A stretch of DNA of 43,251 nucleotides. Source: an uncultured Prevotellaceae bacterium. GTDB lineage: Bacteria; Bacteroidota; Bacteroidia; Bacteroidales; Bacteroidaceae. The notes under the pieces are model-generated. The model was given only the letters and a program-made list of their open reading frames with translations, ran no database searches and was not told the DNA's origin. Position 1 is the first letter of the stretch, and each line of letters starts with the position of its first letter. The translations under genes were made by a program, and so were the position numbers. The DNA is taken from assembly GCA_902775475.1 (NCBI GenBank), contig CACYME010000027.1, forward strand, positions 1 through 43,251, written 5' to 3'. Positions 14,562-21,693 of this stretch are shown here, piece after piece.

Positions 14562-15005
14562 TTAATCGAAATAAGGGTATAGTTCCTTGAAGCCTTCTAC
14601 AATCTCGTCCAGGAGCGTAGGGCGTTCCTCCAGTTGCCTGCGGTTGACGAGTAAGTAGGCACTCTTGGCATAATTGACATGATGCTCGAAATGCTTTGTG
14701 TCAAAGTAGCTCGTCGTGTAGCGCTCGTACACGCGGAATCTTTTTGTGTAGATTTCCGTTTCGTTTTCCATGTTAGCGCCAATAAATCCAAATGATGCCA
14801 GCGGGTCTTTCTGGGCTACTTCATCCATGATGGCCATGCATGTTTTTATACACTGTCGCGGCTCATTGAGGCCAGTCATGATGTTGTACCTATGAGGGGT
14901 AGACTTAAATGAGAATAACAGCTTATGAAGCAGAAAGCCTTGGGGTCCATCCCAAGGCTCTCTGACAATCTGCACGAATCGATGTGGATAATGTGCTATG
15001 TCCAT
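14562..15005 (-). CDS. Hypothetical protein, 147 aa
   Basis: I do not recognise the family with confidence. The protein is soluble, with no signal peptide or membrane segment, and is rich in aromatic residues and His. It has a conserved-looking centre, KDPLASFGFIGANMENE, then TKRFRVYERYTTSYF, and ends in FKELYPYFD. Its GC content is visibly lower than argB and speA. It lies 6 nt after the stop of the 68-aa gene and 4 nt before argB, so the three share a transcript from the -7 box at 15251-15258. The small-plus-larger pair recalls a two-gene defence or toxin-antitoxin module, but no catalytic motif supports that. Its last residues (YPYFD) echo those of the 68-aa protein (YPYLR). Confidence 0.65.
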   Translation of the reverse strand: MDIAHYPHRFVQIVREPWDGPQGFLLHKLLFSFKSTPHRYNIMTGLNEPRQCIKTCMAIMDEVAQKDPLASFGFIGANMENETEIYTKRFRVYERYTTSYFDTKHFEHHVNYAKSAYLLVNRRQLEERPTLLDEIVEGFKELYPYFD

Positions 15006-15011
15006 AAGCCC

Positions 15012-15218
15012 TTATCTTAAATAGGGATATGTGTCTATTCTCAGCCGGAGGCGTTCCTGCTCGGGAAGTACGACAAACCCTTCGCCCGTCATGAAGTTGT
15101 GGCGGTCGTTTTCCTGCAGATAGCTGGCTATCCGTAGCATCTCCTTCTTTTTCATTTGCTCATGATAGGCAGTTCGCTTATCCCGCAAATCTTTGATTCT
15201 TTTTGTCATTGTCCCCAT
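15012..15218 (-). CDS. Hypothetical protein, 68 aa
   Basis: Unrecognised. A strongly basic N-terminal half (KRIKDLRDKRTAYHEQMKKK) is predicted helical. A second half follows with TGEGFVVLPEQERLRLRIDT and ends YPYLR. An internal ATG (MTKRIKDL, residue 4) is an equally likely start. A good -7 box lies upstream at 15251-15258. It overlaps no other gene and is tightly spaced with the 147-aa gene, which supports it being real. A small basic protein upstream of a larger partner would fit an antitoxin or accessory role, but that is speculation. Confidence 0.6.
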   Translation of the reverse strand: MGTMTKRIKDLRDKRTAYHEQMKKKEMLRIASYLQENDRHNFMTGEGFVVLPEQERLRLRIDTYPYLR

Positions 15219-15250
15219 GATGGCAGTTCTCTTTGATTGGTTAGACGGTG

Positions 15251-15258
15251 CAAAGATA
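15251..15258 (-). promoter_or_regulatory. -7 box of the 68-aa/147-aa/argB operon
   Basis: Minus strand TATCTTTG matches TAnnTTTG, 32 nt upstream of the ATG at 15218 and downstream of the speA stop at 15297. Confidence 0.6.
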
Positions 15259-15296
15259 CAAACTTTTTCGCAATCTCCAAGCGTTTTGCCGTTTTT

Positions 15297-17189
15297 TCAC
15301 TCCAAGTAGGTGTAGCCATAAAGGCCGCTGCGGTAGTTAGCGAGGAACTCCTTGCCCTCCTCGAGGGTGATTTTCCCGCTCTTCACGCTCTTCGTCACCC
15401 ACATCTCCAGCTGTCTGACGAGCTTCTTCGGGTCATACTGCACGTAGTCGAGCACCTCGGCCACGGTCTCGCCGTCGATAATCTGGTCGATGTGGTAGCT
15501 GCCGTCTTTCACCGAGATGTGCACGGCGGTGGTGTCGCCGAAGAGGTTGTGCATGTCGCCCAGAATCTCCTGATAGGCGCCCACGAGGAAGACGCCGAGA
15601 TAGTAGTCCTCGTTCTTCCGCAGCGAGTGCACGGGCAGCGAGTGCGAGTTGTGGCGGTTGGTAACGAAGGAGGCAATCTTTCCGTCGCTGTCGCAGGTGA
15701 TGTCCTGCAGCGTGGCGTTGCGGGTGGGCCGCTCGCCCAGTCGCTGTATGGGCATGATGGGGAAAATCTGGTCGATGGCCCACGAGTCGGGCAGGCTCTG
15801 GAACAGCGAGAAGTTGCAGAAGTACTTGTCGGCCAGCAGTTTGTCGATGTTCATCAGCTCCTCGGGGATGTGCTTCAGGTTCTTGGCCAGCGCATTGATT
15901 TCGTGGCACACGCTCCAGTACATGGCCTCAATCTCGGCTCGCGTCTTCAGGTCGACGATGCCGTGGGCGAACAGGTCGAGCACCTCCTCGCGTATCTGCT
16001 CTGCGTCGTGCCAGTCCTCCAGCACGTTGCGGGGCGACAGGTTGTCCCAGATTTCGTAGAGGTCCTTCACCAGCTGATGCGAGTTCTCGTCGGGCTCGAA
16101 CTCCTCGTCCATCTCGGGCAGCGATGCCGTCTCCAGCACGTCGATGACGAGCACCGAGTGGTGGGCGGCCAGCGAGCGTCCGCTCTCGGTGATGATATTG
16201 GGGTGAGGGATTCCGTTGCGGTTGGCAGCGTCGACGAAGGTGTAGATGCAGTCGTTCACATACTCCTGGATGCTGTAGTTCACCGAGCTCTCGCTGCTGG
16301 GCGAGCGTGTGCCGTCGTAGTCGACGCCCAGTCCGCCGCCACAGTCTACGAAGTCAACGTTGTAGCCCATCTTGTGCAGCTGCACGTAGAACTGCGACGC
16401 CTCGCGCAGGGCGGTCTGTATGCGGCGTATCTTCGTGATCTGGCTGCCGATGTGGAAGTGGATGAGGCGCAGGCAGTCGCGCATGTCCTTCTTGTCTAAA
16501 AGTTCCAGCGCTTCGAGTAGCTCGGCGCTGGTGAGCCCGAACTTCGAGGCATCGCCTCCGCTCTCCTCCCATTTCCCGGCGCCGCTCGAGGCCAGCTTGA
16601 TGCGGATGCCGATGTTGGGCCTTACGTCGAGCTTCTTCGCCTCGCGGGCAATGATGTCCAGCTCGTTCAGCTTCTCCACCACGATGAATATCTGCTTGCC
16701 CATCTTCTGTGCCAGCAGGGCCAGCTCGATGTACGACTGGTCCTTGTAGCCGTTGCACACGATGATGCTGTCGCTCTGGCACTGCACGGCGATGACGGCG
16801 TGCAGCTCGGGCTTCGAGCCTGCCTCGACGCCGAGGTTGAACTTCCGGCCGTGGGAGATAATCTCCTCGACCACGGGCTGCATCTGGTTCACCTTGATGG
16901 GGTACACCACGTAGTTCTCGCCCTTGTACTCGTATTCCTCGGCCGCCTTCTTGAAGCAGCTCCACGTCTTCTCGATGCGGTTGTCGAGGATGTCGGGGAA
17001 GCGCAGCAGCACCGGCGCGGTGACGTCGCGCAGCTGCAGCTCGTCCATCACCTCACGCAGGTCAATCTGCGTGGAGTCCTTGCAGGGAGTAACAAACACG
17101 TTGCCTCGGTCGTTGATGCCGAAGTAGCTTGTGCCCCAGCCGTTGATGTTGTACAGCTCACGGGCGTCGTCGATGGTCCATTTCTTCAT
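15297..17189 (-). CDS. speA: Biosynthetic arginine decarboxylase
   Basis: This 630-aa PLP-dependent fold-III decarboxylase converts arginine to agmatine, the first step toward putrescine/spermidine. It starts MKKWTIDDARELYNINGWG, the family N-terminus. The PLP-Lys motif is YPIKVNQ near residue 97. LIHFHIGSQITKIRR near residue 250 and DCGGGLGVDYDGTRS near residue 285 bind PLP phosphate. TESGRSLAAHHSVLV near residue 335 and DSWAIDQIFPIMPIQR near residue 480 complete the core. Length matches SpeA. I chose the ATG at 17189 rather than the frame extending to 17393, because a -7 box lies at 17211-17218 and the extension would translate a REP-like palindrome. Confidence 0.95.
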   Translation of the reverse strand: MKKWTIDDARELYNINGWGTSYFGINDRGNVFVTPCKDSTQIDLREVMDELQLRDVTAPVLLRFPDILDNRIEKTWSCFKKAAEEYEYKGENYVVYPIKVNQMQPVVEEIISHGRKFNLGVEAGSKPELHAVIAVQCQSDSIIVCNGYKDQSYIELALLAQKMGKQIFIVVEKLNELDIIAREAKKLDVRPNIGIRIKLASSGAGKWEESGGDASKFGLTSAELLEALELLDKKDMRDCLRLIHFHIGSQITKIRRIQTALREASQFYVQLHKMGYNVDFVDCGGGLGVDYDGTRSPSSESSVNYSIQEYVNDCIYTFVDAANRNGIPHPNIITESGRSLAAHHSVLVIDVLETASLPEMDEEFEPDENSHQLVKDLYEIWDNLSPRNVLEDWHDAEQIREEVLDLFAHGIVDLKTRAEIEAMYWSVCHEINALAKNLKHIPEELMNIDKLLADKYFCNFSLFQSLPDSWAIDQIFPIMPIQRLGERPTRNATLQDITCDSDGKIASFVTNRHNSHSLPVHSLRKNEDYYLGVFLVGAYQEILGDMHNLFGDTTAVHISVKDGSYHIDQIIDGETVAEVLDYVQYDPKKLVRQLEMWVTKSVKSGKITLEEGKEFLANYRSGLYGYTYLE

Positions 17190-17210
17190 TTTCGTTGTGG
17201 TATGAGGGTG

Positions 17211-17218
17211 CAAAGATA
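17211..17218 (-). promoter_or_regulatory. -7 box of speA
   Basis: Minus strand TATCTTTG matches TAnnTTTG and lies 21 nt upstream of the ATG at 17189. Confidence 0.65.
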
Positions 17219-17338
17219 CGACAAAAAAGCGAGAAAGCTGCAAGAAAGCGGAAAAAGTTGCGACGAGACGAAAAAAGCGGGGTAAACGGCAAGGAAATGG
17301 TGCGCCGTTGTGCAGCGTGATGATGTCGTGGTTCACCC

Positions 17339-17366
17339 AACCGAATTGCAAATTCGGCTGAACGGA
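17339..17366 (-). repeat. REP-like palindrome, copy 2 (inverted)
   Basis: Its reverse complement, beginning CCGTTCAGCCGAATTT, matches 6469-6496 over 28 nt with one difference. It ends 2 nt before the start of long-repeat copy 2. Confidence 0.7.
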
Positions 17367-17368
17367 CT

Positions 17369-17834
17369 TAAAAATAGTGTTCAAAATTTCCACTAAAAAA
17401 ATGCTCGTCCTGAAGCGTGATTCTGGCTCAAAAAATGCCCTTTTTCTGCCGTCTGGAAGCTGATTCGACCCACCTGCGAGTGTTAAAGCAGGTTAAATCT
17501 TGCACACTAACACCCATTCTGCGCAAATTTTTCACATTTTTTTGTGTTTTTTTGCCTCGACTTCCCCTTCTGTAAGCACGCCAAATTTTCAAAAGTCAAC
17601 GCCTTTTGAAAATTTGGCGTTGACTTTTTTCAGCGTCCCACCGCCTTATTTTCGCCAAAATAAGCATAAGCATCTATATTTCAATCATTTAGCAAAACCT
17701 CTCAAAATTCGCTTATTTTCAGCCAAAAAGTTTCTCGCGCAGAATTTTCGAAAATTTGAGGGGGTCGAGTGTTCATTATGGGAACAAACCAGGAAGAAAA
17801 TTAACAAAAATTCAGAAACGGCTTTGGTGGTACT
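17369..17834 (+). repeat. Dispersed long repeat, copy 2
   Basis: This 466-bp non-coding element is alignable end to end with 33839-34303 (465 bp), starting TAAAAATAGTGTTCAAAATT and ending near CTTTGGTGGTAC. About 70 nt around 17566-17634 are identical in both. The core can form stem A (17579-17595 with 17603-17619, 17 bp) or stem B (17591-17603 with 17616-17628, 13 bp, then TTTTTT), but not both. Open frames across copies 2 and 3 align, but substitutions fall at all codon positions, so I read it as non-coding. It lies between speA and the korA promoter. Confidence 0.85.
17591..17630 (+). terminator. Terminator-like stem B of long repeat copy 2
   Basis: AAAAGTCAACGCC and GGCGTTGACTTTT pair perfectly around a 12-nt loop and run into TTTTTT, the form of an intrinsic terminator. 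It competes with the 17-bp stem A that starts at 17579. Confidence 0.6.
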
Positions 17835-17980
17835 CTCTTGCGGAGAAGAACTTAAAAAAAAGGTTGTCCAAGTTGTTCCGATTGTCTTCTTACGAAACGA
17901 AATATGGCCATCTTTGTCATGTATATAGATGTTCGCGTAAACTTTTGATAGAAAAATGCTGTTCTTTCAGATTAATTTGT

Positions 17981-17988
17981 TACCTTTG
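17981..17988 (+). promoter_or_regulatory. -7 box of korA
   Basis: TACCTTTG matches TAnnTTTG. The ATG is at 18098, so the transcript would carry a leader of about 105 nt. It includes a GC-rich stretch at about 18007-18030; I recognise no riboswitch in it. Confidence 0.65.
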
Positions 17989-18097
17989 CAGCGTTTTTGG
18001 GATGAGAGGCGCCCGGTGGGGTGCCGGCATCGCAGGGACAACACACGTATGTACTACGCATCATGCTTGGAAGTAATAGGTATTAAAATGATAAACT

Positions 18098-19993
18098 ATG
18101 ACTGAACAATTGGAAGTGAAGGAGCTCGACCAAGTGGTCGTGCGCTTTTCAGGTGACTCCGGCGACGGCATGCAGCTGGCCGGCAACATTTTCTCTACTG
18201 TCAGTGCCACCGTTGGCAATGGCATCTCTACTTTCCCCGACTATCCTGCCGACATCCGCGCTCCGCAAGGGTCGCTCACGGGCGTGAGCGGCTTCCAGGT
18301 GCACATCGGCGCCGGAAGGGTGTACACGCCGGGTGACCAGTGCGACGTGCTCGTGGCCATGAACGCTGCCGCGCTGAAGACGCAGCTGCGCTACGCCAAA
18401 CCCCAGGCCACCATCATCATCGACACCGACTCGTTCGGACCGAAGGACCTGGAGAAGGCCCAGTTCAAGACTGCCGACTATCTGGGCGAGATGGGCATCG
18501 ACGCCGACCGCGTGGTGAGCTGCCCCATGACGCAGATGGTGAAGGACTGTCTGAAGGATTCGGGCATGGACAACAAGGCTATGCTGAAGTGCCGCAACAT
18601 GTTCGCCCTCGGCCTGGTGTGCTGGCTCTTCAACCGCGACCTGGAGCTGGTGAACAACTTCCTGCGCGAGAAGTTTGCCAAGAAGCCCGCCATCGCCGAG
18701 GCTAACATCCGGGTGATTCAGGCTGGCTATGACTATGGTCACAACACACATGCGTCGGTGCCCGCTACGTATCGCGTCGAGTCGAAGACGAAGGTGCCCG
18801 GACGCTACATGGACATCACGGGCAACAAGGCCACCTCGTATGGCCTCATCGCCGCCGCCGAGCGTGCCGGGCTGCGCCTCTTCCTGGGCAGCTACCCCAT
18901 CACGCCGGCCACCGACATCCTGCACGAGCTGTCGAAGCACAAGTCGTGCGGCGTCATCACCGTGCAGTGCGAGGACGAGATCAGCGGTGCCGCCTCGGCC
19001 GTGGGTGCCAGCTTCGCCGGCGCACTGGCTGCCACGAGCACCAGCGGCCCCGGCATCTGCCTGAAGAGCGAGGCCATGAACCTGGCCGTCATCGACGAGC
19101 TGCCGCTGGTGGTCATCGACGTGCAGCGTGGCGGACCCTCGACGGGCCTGCCCACGAAGAGCGAGCAGACCGACCTGCTGCAGGTGCTCTACGGCCGCAA
19201 CGGCGAGAGCCCCATGCCCGTCATCGCTGCCACCAGCCCCACCGACTGCTTCTACGCCGCCTACGACGCCGCCAAGATGGCCCTCGAGCACCTCACCCCC
19301 GTGGTGCTGCTCACCGATGCCTTCGTGGCCAACGGCTCGGGTGCCTTCAAGCTGCCCACGAGCATGGACGAGCTGCCGGAGATTCACCCCCACTACGCCA
19401 CGCCGGAGATGAAGGGCCACTACACGCCCTACTTCCGCGACGAGGAGACGAAGGTGCGCTACTGGGCCATCCCCGGACAGGAGGGCTACACCCACATCCT
19501 GGGCGGACTGGAGAAGGACGGCCGCACGGGTGCCATCAGCACCGACCCCGAGAACCACGACGAGATGTGCCGGCTGAGGGCCGAGAAGGTGGCCCGCATC
19601 CCTGTGCCCGACCTCGTGGTGGAGGGCGACAAGGACCGTGCCGACCTGCTCATCGTGGGCTTCGGCTCCACCTACGGCCATCTCTACAGCGCCATGCAGG
19701 AGCTACGCAAGCAAGGCCATCGTGTGGCCCTGGCACAGTTCCGCTACATCAACCCGCTGCCGAAGAACACCGCTCGCGTGCTGCGCAAGTACAAGAACGT
19801 GGTGGTGGCCGAGCAGAACCTAGGTCAGCTGGCCGCCTACCTGCGCTCGAAGGTCGACGAGTTCGTGCCTTATCAGTTCAACCAGGTGAAGGGCCAGCCC
19901 TTCGTGGTCAGCGAGCTGGTGGAGGCGTTCGAGGAGATTCTCGAACCACGTCGCACCCACATCGCCGAGGTGAACCTGACGATGGGAGAGTAA
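18098..19993 (+). CDS. korA: 2-oxoacid (2-oxoglutarate):ferredoxin oxidoreductase, alpha subunit (gamma-alpha fusion)
   Basis: This 631-aa cytoplasmic subunit of a CoA- and TPP-dependent 2-oxoacid:ferredoxin oxidoreductase links 2-oxoglutarate and succinyl-CoA in the anaerobic (often reductive) TCA branch. Residues 1-200 are the gamma-type domain (RFSGDSGDGMQLAGNIF, FPDYPADIRAPQGSLTG). Residues about 235-500 are the alpha/pyrimidine domain (LGSYPITPATDILHEL, GPSTGLPTKSEQTDLLQ). The rest is the domain II-type tail (VGFGSTYGHLYSAMQEL, VAEQNLGQLAAYLRSK). It lacks cluster-binding cysteines, as expected for this type. Its KorB partner lies downstream, separated by a DUF559 cassette that begins 3 nt after the stop. 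2-Oxoglutarate specificity is by family resemblance, not proven. Confidence 0.92.
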   Translation: MTEQLEVKELDQVVVRFSGDSGDGMQLAGNIFSTVSATVGNGISTFPDYPADIRAPQGSLTGVSGFQVHIGAGRVYTPGDQCDVLVAMNAAALKTQLRYAKPQATIIIDTDSFGPKDLEKAQFKTADYLGEMGIDADRVVSCPMTQMVKDCLKDSGMDNKAMLKCRNMFALGLVCWLFNRDLELVNNFLREKFAKKPAIAEANIRVIQAGYDYGHNTHASVPATYRVESKTKVPGRYMDITGNKATSYGLIAAAERAGLRLFLGSYPITPATDILHELSKHKSCGVITVQCEDEISGAASAVGASFAGALAATSTSGPGICLKSEAMNLAVIDELPLVVIDVQRGGPSTGLPTKSEQTDLLQVLYGRNGESPMPVIAATSPTDCFYAAYDAAKMALEHLTPVVLLTDAFVANGSGAFKLPTSMDELPEIHPHYATPEMKGHYTPYFRDEETKVRYWAIPGQEGYTHILGGLEKDGRTGAISTDPENHDEMCRLRAEKVARIPVPDLVVEGDKDRADLLIVGFGSTYGHLYSAMQELRKQGHRVALAQFRYINPLPKNTARVLRKYKNVVVAEQNLGQLAAYLRSKVDEFVPYQFNQVKGQPFVVSELVEAFEEILEPRRTHIAEVNLTMGE

Positions 19994-19998
19994 AAGAA

Positions 19999-20028
19999 GG
20001 CCCCCCATTCTGCCCCCGAGGGGGCAAC
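19999..20028 (+). repeat. Left terminal inverted repeat of the DUF559 cassette
   Basis: GGCCCCCCATTCTG followed by CCCCCGAGGGGGCAAC; inverse of 20437-20466. Confidence 0.8.
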
Positions 20029-20044
20029 AATAGTTTTGCGAGCA

Positions 20045-20419
20045 ATGGCATACGACTATCAGACGGCCGACCCGATGCTATACTTGAAGCTTAGGGAACT
20101 TGCCCATCACAATAGGAATAATCCAACAGAAGCAGAACAGCTTCTTTGGTATTACCTGAGAGCAAATGCCCTGGGATTTCCTTTCAAGCGCCAGCATATC
20201 ATAGGTGACTATATCGTCGACTTCGTCAGTATACCCACAAAACTAATTGTAGAGCTGGATGGGGGATATCATCAAGAGGAGAATCAGCAGATGGCTGATG
20301 CACAGCGTACAGAGTGGCTGGAGAGCAAAGGCTATCGCGTGTTAAGATTTTCAAATGAAGAATTATTCCAAAATATCAATCAAGTGTTAGAAACCATAAA
20401 AAATCATCTATATGAATAA
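20045..20419 (+). CDS. DUF559 family endonuclease-like protein
   Basis: This 124-aa small cytoplasmic protein belongs to the DUF559 family, which has a PD-(D/E)XK fold related to the Vsr very-short-patch-repair endonuclease. The family start is seen in RELAHHNRNNPTEAEQLLWY and LRANALGFPFKRQHIIGDY. The probable catalytic core is IVDFVSIPTKLIVELDGGYH near residues 60-77 (Asp, then E-x-D). EWLESKGYRVLRFSNEEL is the conserved C-terminal strand and helix. Base composition differs sharply from the kor genes. The stop overlaps the korB start region by 8 nt (ATG at 20412), which couples translation. The function is unknown; a DNA nuclease that promotes its own spread is an attractive but untested idea. 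Confidence 0.88.
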   Translation: MAYDYQTADPMLYLKLRELAHHNRNNPTEAEQLLWYYLRANALGFPFKRQHIIGDYIVDFVSIPTKLIVELDGGYHQEENQQMADAQRTEWLESKGYRVLRFSNEELFQNINQVLETIKNHLYE

Positions 20420-21464
20420 TATGGCACAAACTAATGTAGCCCCCTCGGGGGCAGAAGGGGGGGCCTGGGGGGCTTCTGATTATAAGAAGGGACAGCCGCG
20501 GTGGTGTCCCGGATGTGGCGACCACTTCTTCCTGGCATCGCTCCACAAGGCCATGGCCGAGACGGGCGTGGCACCCCACGAGATGGCCGTCATCAGCGGC
20601 ATCGGCTGTTCGAGCCGTCTGCCCTACTATGTGAACACCTATGCCATGCAGACCATCCACGGTCGTGCGGCTGCCATCGCCACAGGCGCCAAGGTGGCCA
20701 ACCCGAAGCTGTGCATCTGGCAGATCAGCGGCGACGGCGACGGCCTGGCCATCGGCGGCAACCACTTCATCCACGCCATGCGCCGTAACATCGACCTGAA
20801 CATGATTCTGCTCAACAACCGCATCTACGGCCTGACGAAGGGCCAGTACAGCCCCACGTCGCCCCGCGGATTCGTCTCGAAGTCGAGCCCCTATGGCACC
20901 GTCGAGGACCCGTTCCGTCCGGCCGAGCTGTGCTTCGGAGCGCGCGGTCACTTCTTCGCCCGCTGCGTGGCTACCGACGCCAAGGGCACCGTGGAGGTGC
21001 TGAAGGCCGCCTACGAGCACAAGGGCGCCAGCGTCACCGAGGTGCTGCAGAACTGCGTCATCTTCAACGACCATTGCCACGACGTGGTGTATAACAACGA
21101 GGGCCGACGCAAGAACGCCATCTACGTGCGCCACGGCGAGAAGCTCGTCTTTGGCGAGAACAATGAGTTCGGCCTGGTGCAGCAGGGCTTCGGCCTGAAG
21201 GTGGTGGAGATTGGCAAGGACGGCTACACGCTCGACGACGTGCTGGTGCACGATGCCCACTGCGAGGACAACACCCTGCAGCTGAAGCTCGCCATGATGG
21301 GCCCCGAGGACGGGTTTCCCATCGCCCTCGGCGTCATCCGCGACGTGGAGGCTCCCACCTACAACGATGCCGTGCATCAGCAGCTGGCCGAGGTGTCGGC
21401 ACAGAAGAAGTACCACAACTTCATGGAGCTGCTCGAGACCAACGACATCTGGGAGGTGAAGTAG
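20412..21464 (+). CDS. korB: 2-oxoacid:ferredoxin oxidoreductase, beta subunit
   Basis: This 350-aa TPP-binding partner of KorA has GQPRWCPGCGDHFFLASL near residue 25 (cluster/TPP region), the TPP/Mg motif ISGDGDGLAIGGNH near residue 110, and LLNNRIYGLTKGQYSPTS near residue 137. The first ~20 residues (NNMAQTNVAPSGAEGGAWG) are unlike the family N-terminus and are encoded by the right end of the DUF559 cassette; the family-like part starts around DYKKGQPRWCPG. The ATG at 20412 overlaps the DUF559 stop; the ATG at 20421 is an alternative. A strong terminator hairpin follows the gene. Confidence 0.92.
   Translation: MNNMAQTNVAPSGAEGGAWGASDYKKGQPRWCPGCGDHFFLASLHKAMAETGVAPHEMAVISGIGCSSRLPYYVNTYAMQTIHGRAAAIATGAKVANPKLCIWQISGDGDGLAIGGNHFIHAMRRNIDLNMILLNNRIYGLTKGQYSPTSPRGFVSKSSPYGTVEDPFRPAELCFGARGHFFARCVATDAKGTVEVLKAAYEHKGASVTEVLQNCVIFNDHCHDVVYNNEGRRKNAIYVRHGEKLVFGENNEFGLVQQGFGLKVVEIGKDGYTLDDVLVHDAHCEDNTLQLKLAMMGPEDGFPIALGVIRDVEAPTYNDAVHQQLAEVSAQKKYHNFMELLETNDIWEVK
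20437..20466 (-). repeat. Right terminal inverted repeat of the DUF559 cassette
   Basis: Inverse of 19999-20028 with 2 differences. It is translated in frame as part of the KorB N-terminus (APSGAEGGA). Confidence 0.8.
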
Positions 21465-21512
21465 ACAATGCGGCGCTATACGCGCCTAATAAATGAATCA
21501 TTACAAAATAAG

Positions 21513-21556
21513 GCAATGATATAGCAGCTGACCCTTGTCAACTGCTATATCATTGC
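21513..21556 (+). terminator. Intrinsic terminator after korB
   Basis: A perfect 15-bp stem (GCAATGATATAGCAG with CTGCTATATCATTGC) closes a 14-nt loop and is followed by TTTAGT, about 50 nt after the korB stop. Confidence 0.75.
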
Positions 21557-21582
21557 TTTAGTAACACAATTTATTATATCAA

Positions 21583-21657
21583 CAACGAATTGGACGTAAT
21601 CGCCCTGCGCTTTTACATGTAATTCGTAAAATTCGTTTAATTCGTCTTCATTCGTTG
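21583..21657. repeat. ATTCGT tandem/inverted tract
   Basis: ATTCGT recurs at 21622, 21631, 21640 and 21650 (period 9-10). The inverse CAACGAAT at 21583-21590 pairs with ATTCGTTG at 21650-21657. There is no gene inside. Confidence 0.5.
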
Positions 21658-21693
21658 CTGAAAAAGACGATGTTTGTATCAACTAAATAGGAT

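Larger units (their letters stand above)
19997..20468. mobile_element. Inverted-repeat-bounded DUF559 nuclease cassette inside the korAB operon (proposed)
   Basis: A 472-bp unit is bounded by about 30-bp inverted repeats. The left end (19999-20028) and the reverse complement of the right end (20437-20466) differ at only 2 positions. Each end also contains its own hairpin-like core (TGCCCCC-GA-GGGGGCA on the left). The single gene inside is clearly more AT-rich than korA and korB. The korB start codon and about its first 18 codons lie inside the unit. Mobility is inferred from structure; no target duplication was identified. Confidence 0.6.

Noticed and set aside
17190-17393. N-terminal extension of speA to 17393
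   Set aside because: It translates a REP-like palindrome and passes through the speA promoter.
17500-17928. Open frame of 142 codons across long-repeat copy 2, aligned with a 110-codon frame in copy 3 (33990-34322)
   Set aside because: Although both frames are open and collinear, differences fall at all three codon positions and are mostly non-synonymous. The best-conserved part is a double hairpin, and copy 1 breaks the frame. Non-coding is the better reading.
17989-18097. Riboswitch in the korA leader
   Set aside because: The ~105-nt leader has a GC-rich stretch but no recognisable aptamer and no convincing terminator stem.
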